Origin: F1-20-MAGs119 sp040401695
GTDB taxonomy: Bacteria > Actinomycetota > Acidimicrobiia > Acidimicrobiales > Ilumatobacteraceae
Assembly: GCA_040401695.1 (NCBI GenBank)
Contig: JBBANY010000019.1
Coordinates: 1-34,717, forward strand
DNA: 34,717 nucleotides
Reading direction: 5' to 3'
Under the pieces are notes generated by a model that ran no database searches, was not told the origin of the DNA, and saw only the letters and a program-made list of their open reading frames with translations. A program made the translations under genes and the position numbers. Shown here piece after piece: positions 1 to 7,818 of this stretch (the first letter of the stretch is position 1; each line of letters starts with the position of its first letter).

Positions 1-1124
1 GAGTAGACGGGTGCGGCGGTTCCGTTGCCGACACTGCCGCGCAGGTTCGAACCCCAGCAGAAGATGCGGCCCGCGGTGGACGTGATGCAGGTGCCCGCGA
101 GGCCGACCTCGAGGCGCTCGGCCCGCACGTCATCGGGGAGGGCCGCGGTGCGGATGGTCTTGCCGCCGTAGGACTGGCCCCAGCCGAGCGCGCCTTGGTC
201 GTTGCTGCCCCAACAGAGTGTTGCACCGGCGTTCGTGATTGCGCATGTGTGATACCAACCGGTTTGGATGTCGGTGAAGATCGTTCCGGGTGGTGAGGCG
301 ACGGGTCGTGGCGTGCGGCTGTGCGCGTAGGTGTCGTCGCCGAGTGCGCCGTCGTAGTTCTGGCCCCAGCACCATCCGCCGCCGGAGGTGTCGACGGCGC
401 AGGCGCGTTCGAGGCCTGCGCTGATGGAAGTGAAGGCGGTTCCTTCCGGCATGGCAACGCGCACGAAGACCCTCGATGTGCCCGTGGTTCCGCTTCCGAG
501 TTGTCCTGCCGCGTTCACGCCGCTGCAGTAGGCAGCACCGTTCGTTGCCACTACGCACGTGAAACCGATGCCCGCGGACACGACGGCGGGCACGGCCGAG
601 TTGGGTAGTTGCACGCGAACGGGCAGGTGCGTGTATTCCATGTTGCCGACGCCGAGTTCGCCCGAATTCCAATCGCCGTGGCAGTAGAGGTGACGTTCGG
701 AGGTGAGCGCGCAGACCTGTGATGCGCCGACACTGAGCTGCGTGACGACACTGCCCGTGGGAAGCAGGAGACGACCGGGCGGGCCGGATTCACCCCAGCA
801 ATACACGTTTCCCGACTCGGTGAGACCGCACGAGGAGAAGTAGGAGCCTGCCTCGATGTTGCGGAAGCGTTCACCCGCGGGAAGCGTGACGAGCGATGGC
901 GCGAGGACGCTCGATGCGCTGTCGGACGTTCCGAGGCTTCCGTAGCGATTCCACCCCCAGCACAGCCCGCGGCCGTCAGTGGTGACCGCACACGTGCGGT
1001 GATAACCGGTGGAGACCGAGACATAGGTGAATGGCGCGGCGCCGGTTGGCGAGGCACCGAGACCAATCGTGAGGATGGACGTGGCGAGGATGACGCCAGC
1101 GGCGGCAATCAGACGAAGTCGCAT
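1..1124 (-). CDS. Secreted RCC1-repeat protein, C-terminus cut off by window edge
   Basis: The frame is open from an ATG at 1124 to the left edge (374 codons, no stop), so the C-terminus lies outside the window. It begins with an apparent Sec signal peptide: MRLRL, then a hydrophobic stretch, with a likely cut after A-S-P-T-G-A near residue 29. The rest is a run of RCC1-type blades of about 50 residues. Each has a Cys-Ala-Val/Leu strand, a Y/F-C-W-G motif (LCWGWN, VYCWGE, IFCWGSN near the edge) and a Gly-rich end such as GSLG or GELG. These blades build a seven-bladed propeller. In bacteria such secreted proteins are mostly uncharacterised and likely bind ligands or surfaces; nothing shows catalysis. 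A TACGGT box sits 6 nt before the ATG. The SDR gene lies 35 bp upstream on the same strand. The family call is firm; the function is unknown. Confidence 0.85.
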   Translation of the reverse strand, partial: MRLRLIAAAGVILATSILTIGLGASPTGAAPFTYVSVSTGYHRTCAVTTDGRGLCWGWNRYGSLGTSDSASSVLAPSLVTLPAGERFRNIEAGSYFSSCGLTESGNVYCWGESGPPGRLLLPTGSVVTQLSVGASQVCALTSERHLYCHGDWNSGELGVGNMEYTHLPVRVQLPNSAVPAVVSAGIGFTCVVATNGAAYCSGVNAAGQLGSGTTGTSRVFVRVAMPEGTAFTSISAGLERACAVDTSGGGWCWGQNYDGALGDDTYAHSRTPRPVASPPGTIFTDIQTGWYHTCAITNAGATLCWGSNDQGALGWGQSYGGKTIRTAALPDDVRAERLEVGLAGTCITSTAGRIFCWGSNLRGSVGNGTAAPVY

Positions 1125-1130
1125 GCGTCC

Positions 1131-1136
1131 ACCGTA
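1131..1136 (-). promoter_or_regulatory. Candidate -10 box (TACGGT) of RCC1-repeat gene
   Basis: Read on the minus strand this is TACGGT, fitting the actinobacterial TANNNT pattern. It lies 6 nt before the ATG at 1124, which would put the transcription start at or next to the A of the start codon. No -35 box is evident. The short motif could occur by chance. Confidence 0.35.
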
Positions 1137-1159
1137 CGCGGTGGGTGCGACAACGCGTT

Positions 1160-1981
1160 TCAGGCCCCGAAAACGCGCGCCTGGAGTTTGCGCATGCCGC
1201 CCAGCCAGCGGGCATGCTGTGACGCTCGGGTGGTCATGTACGTCTCGACTTCGGGGTGCGGCAGGATCAGAAAGCGCTCGTCGCGAATCGCCTCGAGCAC
1301 CACGCGTGCAACGTCGTCGGGCTCGAGAACTGCACCTGCCGCCTTGACGACATCGCCGGCCGATGCGAAGTTCGGGCCGGCCGTGGACTTGTCGGGGTTC
1401 AGCATGTTCGTGTTCACGCCCTGCGGACACAGACAACTGACACGCAGGCCGCGGTCGTGGTAGGTGATCGACAACCATTCGGCGAATGCAACGGCGGCGT
1501 GTTTGGTGACCGAGTACGGCGCAGAGCCGATTTGCGCGAGCAGTCCGGCAGCCGACGCAGTCGAGCAGAAGTAGCCGCTCTTGCGTGCAAGCCATTCGGG
1601 CATCAACAACTCCGCTGCATAGCGGTGCGCGTGAACGTTGACGGCAAAACTGATGTCCCAGTCGCGGTCACTTGCATTTTCGAGGTCGGTTCCCATGCCG
1701 ACGCCGGCATTCGCAAAGAAGAGATCGATCGCGCCGAATCGTGCGCGTGCATGTTCGATCACCGTGACGTTTCCGGCGCGAGTTCCGATGTCGGCGGCGA
1801 TCGCGGTGGCCGAGTCGGGTCGCGCGGAGTTCAGGTCGTTGCAGACCGCAAAAAGGCGTGCCTCGTCGAGGTCGGTGATCGTGACACGGGCTCCAGCCGC
1901 ATGAAAGGCACGGGCGAGTGAACGGCCGATGCCGCCCGCTGCTCCGGTGACGACGACGTGGGAAGCCGAGGAGATGTCCAT
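1160..1981 (-). CDS. Short-chain dehydrogenase/reductase (SDR)
   Basis: This is a 273-residue classical SDR, the usual length for the family, predicted to be a cytosolic NAD(P)(H)-dependent oxidoreductase. The N-terminal Rossmann motif TGAAGGIG is at residues 12-19, followed by ITDLDEARL, where the acidic residue after the second strand often favours NAD(H). NAGVG follows near residue 94, then a Ser in CSTASAAG and the catalytic pair Y-S-V-T-K. The tail (residues 215-273), with repeated Arg and a PHPEVETYM segment, is typical of actinobacterial SDRs annotated near fatty-acid genes. The substrate cannot be read. The start ATG at 1981 is preceded by a TACGAT box 9 nt upstream that overlaps a small dyad (1989-2001). 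The small gene at 2106 is divergent. The SDR call is secure; the physiological role is not. Confidence 0.9.
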   Translation of the reverse strand: MDISSASHVVVTGAAGGIGRSLARAFHAAGARVTITDLDEARLFAVCNDLNSARPDSATAIAADIGTRAGNVTVIEHARARFGAIDLFFANAGVGMGTDLENASDRDWDISFAVNVHAHRYAAELLMPEWLARKSGYFCSTASAAGLLAQIGSAPYSVTKHAAVAFAEWLSITYHDRGLRVSCLCPQGVNTNMLNPDKSTAGPNFASAGDVVKAAGAVLEPDDVARVVLEAIRDERFLILPHPEVETYMTTRASQHARWLGGMRKLQARVFGA

Positions 1982-1988
1982 GAAGACT

Positions 1989-2001
1989 CGATCGTAGATC
2001 G
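1989..2001. promoter_or_regulatory. Short dyad overlapping candidate -10 of SDR gene
   Basis: CGATC-GTA-GATCG is a perfect 5-bp inverted repeat with a 3-nt centre. On the minus strand it contains TACGAT (1996 to 1991), a TANNNT box 9 nt before the SDR ATG. The arrangement would suit a repressor site over a promoter, but the element is short and GATC-rich dyads are easy to find by chance. Confidence 0.25.
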
Positions 2002-2093
2002 CGGCGGCAATGACACGATTCGCGCCGAACCTGTGGGTAATGTCACGGCAGGTCGGTGGTGGGGCACGTCACGCTTGCTGCTAGACAAAAGGG

Positions 2094-2099
2094 CGGAGG
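2094..2099 (+). promoter_or_regulatory. Shine-Dalgarno site that sets the GTG start of the 72-aa gene
   Basis: CGGAGG lies 6 nt before GTG 2106. It supports that start over the out-of-frame ATG at 2101. A TGCTAGACA stretch (2079-2087) just upstream could act as an extended -10, but no -35 is visible. Confidence 0.55.
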
Positions 2100-2105
2100 C
2101 ATGCT

Positions 2106-2324
2106 GTGAACGGAACAATCCTCGAAACGACCGAAGGTCACGAAGTCAACGGCACCGCAGCGTCGGTCACCGAAGCACTGGCGATCGTCGACAAGGCTCT
2201 TGCGGAGATGCTGCGCCGCGAACTCGTGTCGAGCGGCGAAGTCGCAGACCTGCTCCTCGACCTGCGGTCGATTCTCACTGCGGCGTCGAAGCCCGCAGTC
2301 GCCGCCACCAGCGCGGCTTCCTGA
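2106..2324 (+). CDS. Small hypothetical protein, 72 aa
   Basis: I do not recognise a family. The product is 72 residues and mostly helical in appearance. It has an acidic N-terminus and a central amphipathic segment (SVTEALAIVDKALAEML, then VADLLLDLRSIL), followed by a short Ala/Ser/Thr tail. There is no signal peptide, membrane segment or cysteine. The start is GTG at 2106, chosen because CGGAGG (2094-2099) sits 6 nt before it; the ATG at 2101 runs into a stop after one codon. Its last 50 bp overlap the 3' end of the convergent WS/DGAT gene. The good ribosome-binding site and the heptad-like Leu/Ala pattern argue that it is real. It may be a small helical adaptor or regulatory subunit, which is only a guess. 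Confidence 0.6.
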   Translation: MNGTILETTEGHEVNGTAASVTEALAIVDKALAEMLRRELVSSGEVADLLLDLRSILTAASKPAVAATSAAS

Positions 2325-3768
2325 CGTCCGTCGCGCCGGGCAGTGGCGCGGCATCTTCAGCAGCCACTTGTTCTGCATTGGACTGCTCCGACGGAGTTTG
2401 AGTCGGCGCAAAGCGGGCGATTTTTGCGAACGATTCCTCGACGCAGGTGCGCAGTAGTTCCGGGTCTGCCACTGCGGCCGTGTCGACATGCAGGCCCATG
2501 TCGAGGTTCCCGTCGTTGCTGAGGAGCGTCAGGTTGAAGGCCACCCCACCGAGCGGGCCGACCGGGTGATTGGCGAGAATGCGCGCCCCGCCGATGAAGA
2601 GTGGAATACCCGCACCACGCACGTTCGAGGTTGCGAAGTCGACCGTCTGGCTTTGGGCGCGGGCGAGACGGGTGAGTACTGAGTTCGGTAGTGCCTGGGC
2701 GATACCCGCCAGGGTGTCGAGACTGGCCTCGCCGGATGCCGCTCGCATCGAGGTGGCCATCTCGTTGATCGCAGCGAAGCGTTCCTCGATCGGCATCTCG
2801 CCCGTCGGCACGATCAGTCGCACGAGAGTGAACGCATTCGAGGCGGATTCGTCGGTGCGGGTGCTGATGGCCATCGACGTGCGCAACGATTCGACCGGTG
2901 CGCCGAGACGGCGGTGGTATTCGCCCGCGGCATCCGCGGCGGCCGTCACGAAGGCCGTGTTCAGCTTTCCACCCAGCGCCTTCGATGCCTCGTGCATCGT
3001 GTGATAGGGCACGGACAACGCCTCGAGGCGACGGCCGAGGGAACGTTTCGTCCACAGCGGGCTTCGTGCGGGGTCGGTGTCGCCGAGTTGTTTCATCACG
3101 GCGCGGACGCTGGCCGCTGTTTCGGCGCCGGTGGTCGGAAGGCTGGCGGGATCGCTGAGGGCGTCACGCACCTGCTTCACGAACGACAGCGGGATGCGCA
3201 GTGCGTCGCCCATCGCGGCGCGCAACACGTCGGCCGCCTCGTCATCGGGGTGCGAGTCGTCGATTTCAGGTTCGGGCAGCGGTGCGGGTTCGGGTGCGTC
3301 GCGCTCGAGGTCGATGAACTGCATCGAGAGCAGAACGCCACCCTCGCCATCGGTGATGGTGTGGTGGATCTTGCTGATGAGCGCACCGCGTCCACCCGCG
3401 ACGTTGTCGACGATGAGGAACTGCCACGGCGGCCGCGCCCGGTCGAAAGGATCGGCGGTGAAAAGGGTCGCGAGGTCGAGGAGCTGGCGCATCGACCCCT
3501 CGCCGGGAAGGGCGATGTGTCGCACGTGATGGGCGAGGTCGAAATGCGGGTCGGGTTGCCAGAACGGAGCACCGAGATTGGCGGGTGCGGGCTGCACACG
3601 TTGCCGAAGCCGAGGGAACGCGATGGTTGCGCGATGCATGCGGCGCATGAACGCCGCGACGTTCATCGGTCGGTCGAGAATCGAGACGTTGGAGAACGTC
3701 GACGAAAGGAACGGGTCTTTTTCCAGGCGCCACATCAGGCCCTCGGCGTCGGTCATGCGCTCGGTCAT
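2275..3768 (-). CDS. WS/DGAT-family acyltransferase (wax ester / triacylglycerol synthase)
   Basis: This 497-residue protein belongs to the bacterial wax ester synthase/diacylglycerol acyltransferase family. These enzymes move an acyl group from acyl-CoA onto diacylglycerol or a fatty alcohol at the inner membrane face, making storage lipid. The catalytic HHxxxDG motif is present as HHTITDG (residues 135-141), preceded by PPWQFLIVDNV, a typical family segment. The C-terminal half carries the expected SNVRGAGIPLFIGGARI block of the DUF1298 region. It is slightly longer than the usual 450-480 residues because of an acidic insertion near residues 155-175 and a tail rich in Glu/Ala. An alternative start is Met5. 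It is last in a minus-strand run, 10 bp after the DsbA-fold gene, with a PAP2 phosphatase close upstream that could supply diacylglycerol. Confidence 0.9.
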   Translation of the reverse strand: MTERMTDAEGLMWRLEKDPFLSSTFSNVSILDRPMNVAAFMRRMHRATIAFPRLRQRVQPAPANLGAPFWQPDPHFDLAHHVRHIALPGEGSMRQLLDLATLFTADPFDRARPPWQFLIVDNVAGGRGALISKIHHTITDGEGGVLLSMQFIDLERDAPEPAPLPEPEIDDSHPDDEAADVLRAAMGDALRIPLSFVKQVRDALSDPASLPTTGAETAASVRAVMKQLGDTDPARSPLWTKRSLGRRLEALSVPYHTMHEASKALGGKLNTAFVTAAADAAGEYHRRLGAPVESLRTSMAISTRTDESASNAFTLVRLIVPTGEMPIEERFAAINEMATSMRAASGEASLDTLAGIAQALPNSVLTRLARAQSQTVDFATSNVRGAGIPLFIGGARILANHPVGPLGGVAFNLTLLSNDGNLDMGLHVDTAAVADPELLRTCVEESFAKIARFAPTQTPSEQSNAEQVAAEDAAPLPGATDVRKPRWWRRLRASTPQ

Positions 3769-3778
3769 CGTGGGTCCG

Positions 3779-4378
3779 TCACTGGGGCACGGTCGTGTGC
3801 TTGAACTCGTTCAGGATCGGCCAGGCGATGTCGTCGAGGACGCGCTCGATGGTGGAGATGGCGACGTCGGCGTTGCCTTCGGATGTGCGCAAGAGACGCA
3901 CGAAAACAGCCTTGTCGTCGACGACGAACGTCGGTACGCCCCACACTTCATGGCTGTTCACGTATTGCATGTGTTCGCGTGCGATGGTGCGCAGCGGTTC
4001 ACCCGTTTCCACTCGACCGAAGATGTCGTCGGCATCGAACCCCGCGTCGGAGAGCATGTCGGCGATCTTCACGCGGTCGTTCAGGTTGCCCGCGCGCGTG
4101 TGGCGGTATTCGTAGACGGCGTGATGAAAGCGCGGGAATCTTGCTGGGTCGGCGTCACGTGCAGCCACACCGACCTGAAGTGCGAAGAGACCCGAGTCGG
4201 CCTGCGGCGTCTCCCAAATGGGCGGCAGGTCGGCATCGCGGTTCGATTGACCCAGGCAGTAGGGAAGAAAGGTCACGTTCCAGTCGGCGCCGGCGAGCAG
4301 GCCGGTGACGACATGGTCGTGCACGATGCGCCCGTACGGGCATCTGTAATCCCAGGTCACTGCGAATGAGCGCGTCAC
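3779..4378 (-). CDS. DsbA-fold oxidoreductase-like protein (FrnE/HCCA-isomerase type)
   Basis: The protein has 199 residues and a thioredoxin-like DsbA fold. The N-terminal strand ends in WDYRCPYG (residues 9-16), and the cis-Pro loop GVPTFVVDD lies near residue 145. Only the first cysteine of a CxxC pair is present (C-P-Y-G), so disulfide exchange as in classical DsbA is unlikely. The layout resembles cytosolic FrnE or 2-hydroxychromene-2-carboxylate isomerase relatives, which use glutathione or another thiol. There is no signal peptide, so it should act in the cytoplasm. The start is GTG at 4378, 4 bp after the PAP2 stop, and the next gene follows 10 bp downstream, so it is embedded in the lipid operon. 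Its substrate and its link to lipid metabolism are unknown. Confidence 0.8.
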   Translation of the reverse strand: MTRSFAVTWDYRCPYGRIVHDHVVTGLLAGADWNVTFLPYCLGQSNRDADLPPIWETPQADSGLFALQVGVAARDADPARFPRFHHAVYEYRHTRAGNLNDRVKIADMLSDAGFDADDIFGRVETGEPLRTIAREHMQYVNSHEVWGVPTFVVDDKAVFVRLLRTSEGNADVAISTIERVLDDIAWPILNEFKHTTVPQ

Positions 4379-4382
4379 GCGC

Positions 4383-4898
4383 TCAACCTACAAGCGGTGC
4401 CGCAAGAAGACCAAGGGCTGCCCCCACGACGGCCCCGCCGAGAATGTCGGAGAAGTGGTGGAGGCGCACCATGACGCGGCTGAGCGCCACGCCGACGGCG
4501 AGCACGAAGAAGACCGCAACCCACGCGGCGGGAACGAGAGTCGACAGGACGGTCGCTGCGAAGAAAGCCGACGAAGAATGTCCACTCGGAAATGACGAGG
4601 TGACCGGGGTTCTCACGTTGAACCTGTCGTCACCGTTCGCGTTGGGTCGACCGCGTTTGAACAGACGCTTCAGACCCTGGTTCACGACCAGGCTCTCGGC
4701 GCCGAGCAACACCGAAAAGACGAGTGCTTCACCCGCGCGCGACGTGCTACCGATCGCGCGCAGCCAAATGACGGCGTGCCACACGAGGCTGAACTCACCG
4801 GCACGACTGAGAAGCGAGAACAGACCTTGCGGCACCGCGTTGTGGCGTGCGGGTTCGAGTCTGGTGTCGAACCACTCGTCGATGCGGCCGATGTTCAT
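4383..4898 (-). CDS. PAP2-family membrane phosphatase
   Basis: This 171-residue integral membrane protein has all three PAP2 phosphatase motifs: K77-x6-R84-P85, PSGHS (104-108) and SRx5Hx3D (140-151, with His147 and Asp151). The His pair carries out phosphoryl transfer from phosphatidate, undecaprenyl diphosphate or similar lipids at the membrane. Several hydrophobic helices surround the motifs. The start ATG at 4898 overlaps the upstream hydrolase stop as ATGA; the same frame continues open upstream, but that extension is Arg-rich shadow sequence over the hydrolase gene. Because it sits in one transcription unit with a WS/DGAT enzyme, phosphatidate dephosphorylation to diacylglycerol is an attractive role. 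This is an inference; recycling of an isoprenoid diphosphate is the main alternative. Confidence 0.88.
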   Translation of the reverse strand: MNIGRIDEWFDTRLEPARHNAVPQGLFSLLSRAGEFSLVWHAVIWLRAIGSTSRAGEALVFSVLLGAESLVVNQGLKRLFKRGRPNANGDDRFNVRTPVTSSFPSGHSSSAFFAATVLSTLVPAAWVAVFFVLAVGVALSRVMVRLHHFSDILGGAVVGAALGLLAAPLVG

Positions 4899-5770
4899 CG
4901 TCCCGCGACGGTCCGCTCGCACGACGCGATGAAGTCCGCGAAACGGTCGGGATCTTCCATCGGTCCGAAGTGTGACACTTCGTTCCACGCCTCGTAATGC
5001 GCACCGGGAACCTGCTCGGCGACACGCGGTGCGATGGCCGAGGGTTGGTACTGCTGTTCGGGGCTGCCGACGACCCACAGTGGCACCGCCAGCGACGGGA
5101 GCAAGTTCCACGTTTCGTGACCGCCACCGGTTTCGTATGTACGCGCCTCGTGTTCCGGGTTGCATTTGAGTGTGACCCCGTCGACGGTGGGACGGAAACC
5201 ATGGACGACGTACGCGTCGAGTGCGTCACTGCGGAACGCAGACATCGGCGGTTTCGAGGCAAAGTTCGCCCGTGCCTCGTCGATCGAGGCGAATGTCGCG
5301 CGACGACGGCGTGTGAGTGCGGCCAGTGGATTCGGGGGCAGGTCGTCGGGTCGGAATCCCGACTGAGGGAAAATGATCGGCTCGAAGGCGACGATTGCGC
5401 GGAACAGCGCGGGCTCACGCAGTGCCGCCATCACGAGCGTCGCGCCACCCATCGAGTGGCCGGCAGCGACGATGGGGCCGTGATTCACCTCGGTTGCGAC
5501 GTGGCGCGCCGCGGCGAGCGCGTCGTCGCCGAAGGCAGTCCACCGTACGTTCCAGTCGTCGGGCACCGCAGAGTCGCCGTATCCGCGGTGGTCGTGGGCC
5601 CAAACATCGAAGCGACCCTCGAGGCGCCGTGCGACCGGTATCCAACAGCGTCCATGGAAGCCCGTGGCGTGCGAGAGCAGAAGGACGGGAAGCGAACCGG
5701 GTTCGCAATCGGAGAGATGGTGGAGTGCGAGCGAGATGCCGTCGGAGGACTCGACCCGCACGGTGTTCAC
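4895..5770 (-). CDS. Alpha/beta hydrolase
   Basis: This is a 291-residue alpha/beta-hydrolase-fold protein of normal length. The oxyanion region is LSHATGFHGRCW (about 33-44), and the nucleophile elbow is GHSMGG with Ser106. The likely catalytic His is H267 in SHFGPMEDP. The usual acidic residue after strand 6 is not an obvious Asp: the region reads VVGSPEQQY, so Glu may serve. It is likely a cytosolic esterase, thioesterase or lipase-like enzyme. The start is GTG at 5770, overlapping the stop of the acyl-CoA dehydrogenase gene as GTGA, and its own stop overlaps the PAP2 start, so translation is probably coupled in the lipid operon. The substrate cannot be deduced; an acyl ester or acyl-CoA would fit the context. 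Confidence 0.85.
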   Translation of the reverse strand: MNTVRVESSDGISLALHHLSDCEPGSLPVLLLSHATGFHGRCWIPVARRLEGRFDVWAHDHRGYGDSAVPDDWNVRWTAFGDDALAAARHVATEVNHGPIVAAGHSMGGATLVMAALREPALFRAIVAFEPIIFPQSGFRPDDLPPNPLAALTRRRRATFASIDEARANFASKPPMSAFRSDALDAYVVHGFRPTVDGVTLKCNPEHEARTYETGGGHETWNLLPSLAVPLWVVGSPEQQYQPSAIAPRVAEQVPGAHYEAWNEVSHFGPMEDPDRFADFIASCERTVAGR

Positions 5771-6903
5771 GACGACGCGCCCTTCGGCTCGTTGTATTTC
5801 GGTTCGCGCGGCAGGCCGAGGAGGCGTTCACCGATGATGTTGCGCTGCACCTGGCTGGTTCCGCCGGCGATGCGACCGCCCGGTGCGGCGAGCATGCCCG
5901 TTGCGTCGCCACCCTCGAGAATCGACATCGCGCCGGCAATGTCGCCTTTCAACATTGCGGTGTCGAACATCATCTCGGTGATGCCGAGTTTCATGAGTGA
6001 TGCCGCTGTCGATGCCTCGGGGCCCTGACGTTGCCCCATTGCCTTGAACGCATGGCCGCGTGAGAGCAATTGCGCAAGTCGGTCGCGGGACATCGCGTCG
6101 AGCTCACGACTGGTGCCGAGTTGGGCCATCGACTCGAGGCGACGCTCGAGGCCGATCACGCTCGCACCGATGTGTCCGCGCTCGCTCGTGAGCACCGCCA
6201 TGCCGACGCCCCACCCACCGTGCAGTGGCCCGAGCAGGCAGTCAGCGGACAGTTCGACGTCGGTGAAGAAGACCTCGTCGAACTCGGCTTCGCCGGTCAT
6301 CTGACGCAGGGGGCGAATTTCGATACCGGGCGTGTCCATCGGGCAGAGGAAGAACGAGATGCCCTCGTGCTTGGGCGCATCGATGTTCGTGCGCGCCATC
6401 AGGATGCCCCAGTTGCTGTAGCGGCCGCCGCTGCACCACACCTTCTGGCCGTTCACGATGAAGCGCTCACCGTCGCGCACGGCCTTCGTCGCCAGACCGC
6501 CGAGGTCGCTACCCGCACCCGGCTCACTGAACAGTTGGCACCACACGTGGTCGGCCGCGAGCGTCGAACTCAGGTGCAGTGCCTGTTGTTCCGGGGTGCC
6601 GAAGCGGAGAATCGACCCACCCGCGAGGACGAGGCCCACCATGTTGAGAACCGGCGGTACGCCGTGTCGTGCGCAGAGTTCGATCCACGCGGCAGTGTGG
6701 GCGGACGTGAGTCCTTGGCCGCCGTGTTCGACGGGCCAGTGGATGCCGGTGAAGCCCGCCTCGTTCAGGCGGATCTGCCAGGCGCGGCCCTTGTCGATGA
6801 GATCCGGAGGACAGATTGCGCCGTAGTCGCGAGGTGCCGTCGAGGCGTTGTCGTTCAGCCACGCCTCGGCGCGGGAGCGGAACGCTTCGACGGTCTCCGT
6901 CAT
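5767..6903 (-). CDS. Acyl-CoA dehydrogenase (FadE-type)
   Basis: This 378-residue FAD-dependent acyl-CoA dehydrogenase introduces the alpha,beta double bond into acyl-CoA thioesters. Visible signatures are WCQLFSEPGAGSDL in the substrate/FAD region, VNGQKVWCSGG, and the C-terminal GGTSQVQRNIIGERLLGLPRE. In medium-chain enzymes a catalytic Glu stands just before the C-terminal GT. Here that position is Gly, so the base may be the Glu of LTSERGHIG, as in isovaleryl- and long-chain-type enzymes. ATG 6903 follows the SDR stop by 4 bp, and the gene overlaps the hydrolase by 4 bp. It sits between an acyl-CoA ligase/SDR pair and lipid-handling enzymes, which supports a step in beta-oxidation of an unidentified acyl chain. 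Confidence 0.92.
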   Translation of the reverse strand: MTETVEAFRSRAEAWLNDNASTAPRDYGAICPPDLIDKGRAWQIRLNEAGFTGIHWPVEHGGQGLTSAHTAAWIELCARHGVPPVLNMVGLVLAGGSILRFGTPEQQALHLSSTLAADHVWCQLFSEPGAGSDLGGLATKAVRDGERFIVNGQKVWCSGGRYSNWGILMARTNIDAPKHEGISFFLCPMDTPGIEIRPLRQMTGEAEFDEVFFTDVELSADCLLGPLHGGWGVGMAVLTSERGHIGASVIGLERRLESMAQLGTSRELDAMSRDRLAQLLSRGHAFKAMGQRQGPEASTAASLMKLGITEMMFDTAMLKGDIAGAMSILEGGDATGMLAAPGGRIAGGTSQVQRNIIGERLLGLPREPKYNEPKGASS

Positions 6904-6907
6904 CGGG

Positions 6908-7801
6908 TCACTTCAACTTGTTGAAGAACGCAGCCGTTTCTTCGGCAAGGTTCTGCGGAACGAAGTAGTCCTTCTGGCTCATGATGGCTTCCCAGTTGTC
7001 GCGCACGTCTTCGAGGCTGTGACCGGGCTTGGTGTAACCCTGGGTCTCGCCGAAGAAGACGTTCGCCACGCGACCGCCGCCGACGCTGTACACCTGGCCC
7101 GTGACGGGGCAGTCTTCGTGGGCCAGCCACGCAACGATCGGTGACACCTGAGCCGGGTCGAGCTTGTCGGCGAGTGCGCCCATCAGGTCTTCCGTCATGC
7201 GCGTGAGCGCGAGCGGGGCGATTGCATTCGCCTTGATGTTGTATTTCGCACCTTCGACGGCGAGCACTCGCGTGAATCCGACGAGGCCGAGCTTTGCAGC
7301 GCCGTAGTTCGTCTGGCCGAAGTTGCCGAAGATGCCCGCGGCCGACGAGGTGGAGATGATGCGGCCGTAACCCTGTTCGCGCATCAACACCCATGCCGGC
7401 TGTGTCACGTGGAAGGCGCCCTTCAGGTGGACGTCGAACACCGGGTTCATGAGGTCGGGCGACATGTTGTGGAAGGACTTGTCACGGAGGATGCCGGCGT
7501 TGTTGATGACGATGTCGACGCGACCGAACGTGTCGACCGCCGTCTTCACGATCGCTGCGCCACCCTCGGGTGTCGCGACCGAGTTGTGGTCGGCGACTGC
7601 CTCGCCGCCGGCCGCCTTGATTTCGTCGACGACCTTCTGTGCGGCGGATGCATCGCCGCCCGTGCCGTCGATGTTGCCACCGAGGTCGTTCACGACGACG
7701 AGCGCGCCGCGCTTGGCGAGGAGGAGGGCGTGCTGGCGACCGAGACCGCCGCCTGCTCCGGTGATGATCGCTACCTTGCCGTCGTAACCGAGATCTGCCA
7801 T
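6908..7801 (-). CDS. SDR of the MFE-2 (3R)-hydroxyacyl-CoA dehydrogenase type
   Basis: This 297-residue SDR has the extended signature NDLGGNIDGTGGDAS after the TGAGGGLG nucleotide-binding motif. That signature marks the (3R)-hydroxyacyl-CoA dehydrogenase domain of peroxisomal multifunctional enzyme 2 and its bacterial stand-alone relatives. NNAGILRDKSF, a Ser in TSSAAG and the Y-G-A-A-K pair complete the active site. It probably oxidises 3-hydroxyacyl-CoA with NAD+ in the cytosol. I start it at ATG 7801 (MADLGYDGK), where a GAAAGG-like ribosome site lies upstream on the minus strand. An upstream in-frame extension to 7900 would overlap the ligase gene and looks non-coding. It is followed 4 bp later by the acyl-CoA dehydrogenase. 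A close paralogue is at 24861-25781. Confidence 0.9.
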   Translation of the reverse strand: MADLGYDGKVAIITGAGGGLGRQHALLLAKRGALVVVNDLGGNIDGTGGDASAAQKVVDEIKAAGGEAVADHNSVATPEGGAAIVKTAVDTFGRVDIVINNAGILRDKSFHNMSPDLMNPVFDVHLKGAFHVTQPAWVLMREQGYGRIISTSSAAGIFGNFGQTNYGAAKLGLVGFTRVLAVEGAKYNIKANAIAPLALTRMTEDLMGALADKLDPAQVSPIVAWLAHEDCPVTGQVYSVGGGRVANVFFGETQGYTKPGHSLEDVRDNWEAIMSQKDYFVPQNLAEETAAFFNKLK

Positions 7802-7818
7802 GGGGGAGCCTTTCTGTT

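Noticed and set aside
2..672. Overlapping frames on both strands within the RCC1 gene
   Set aside because: They are Arg/His-rich translations typical of the wrong frame of GC-rich genes; the RCC1 frame alone has repeats and a signal peptide.
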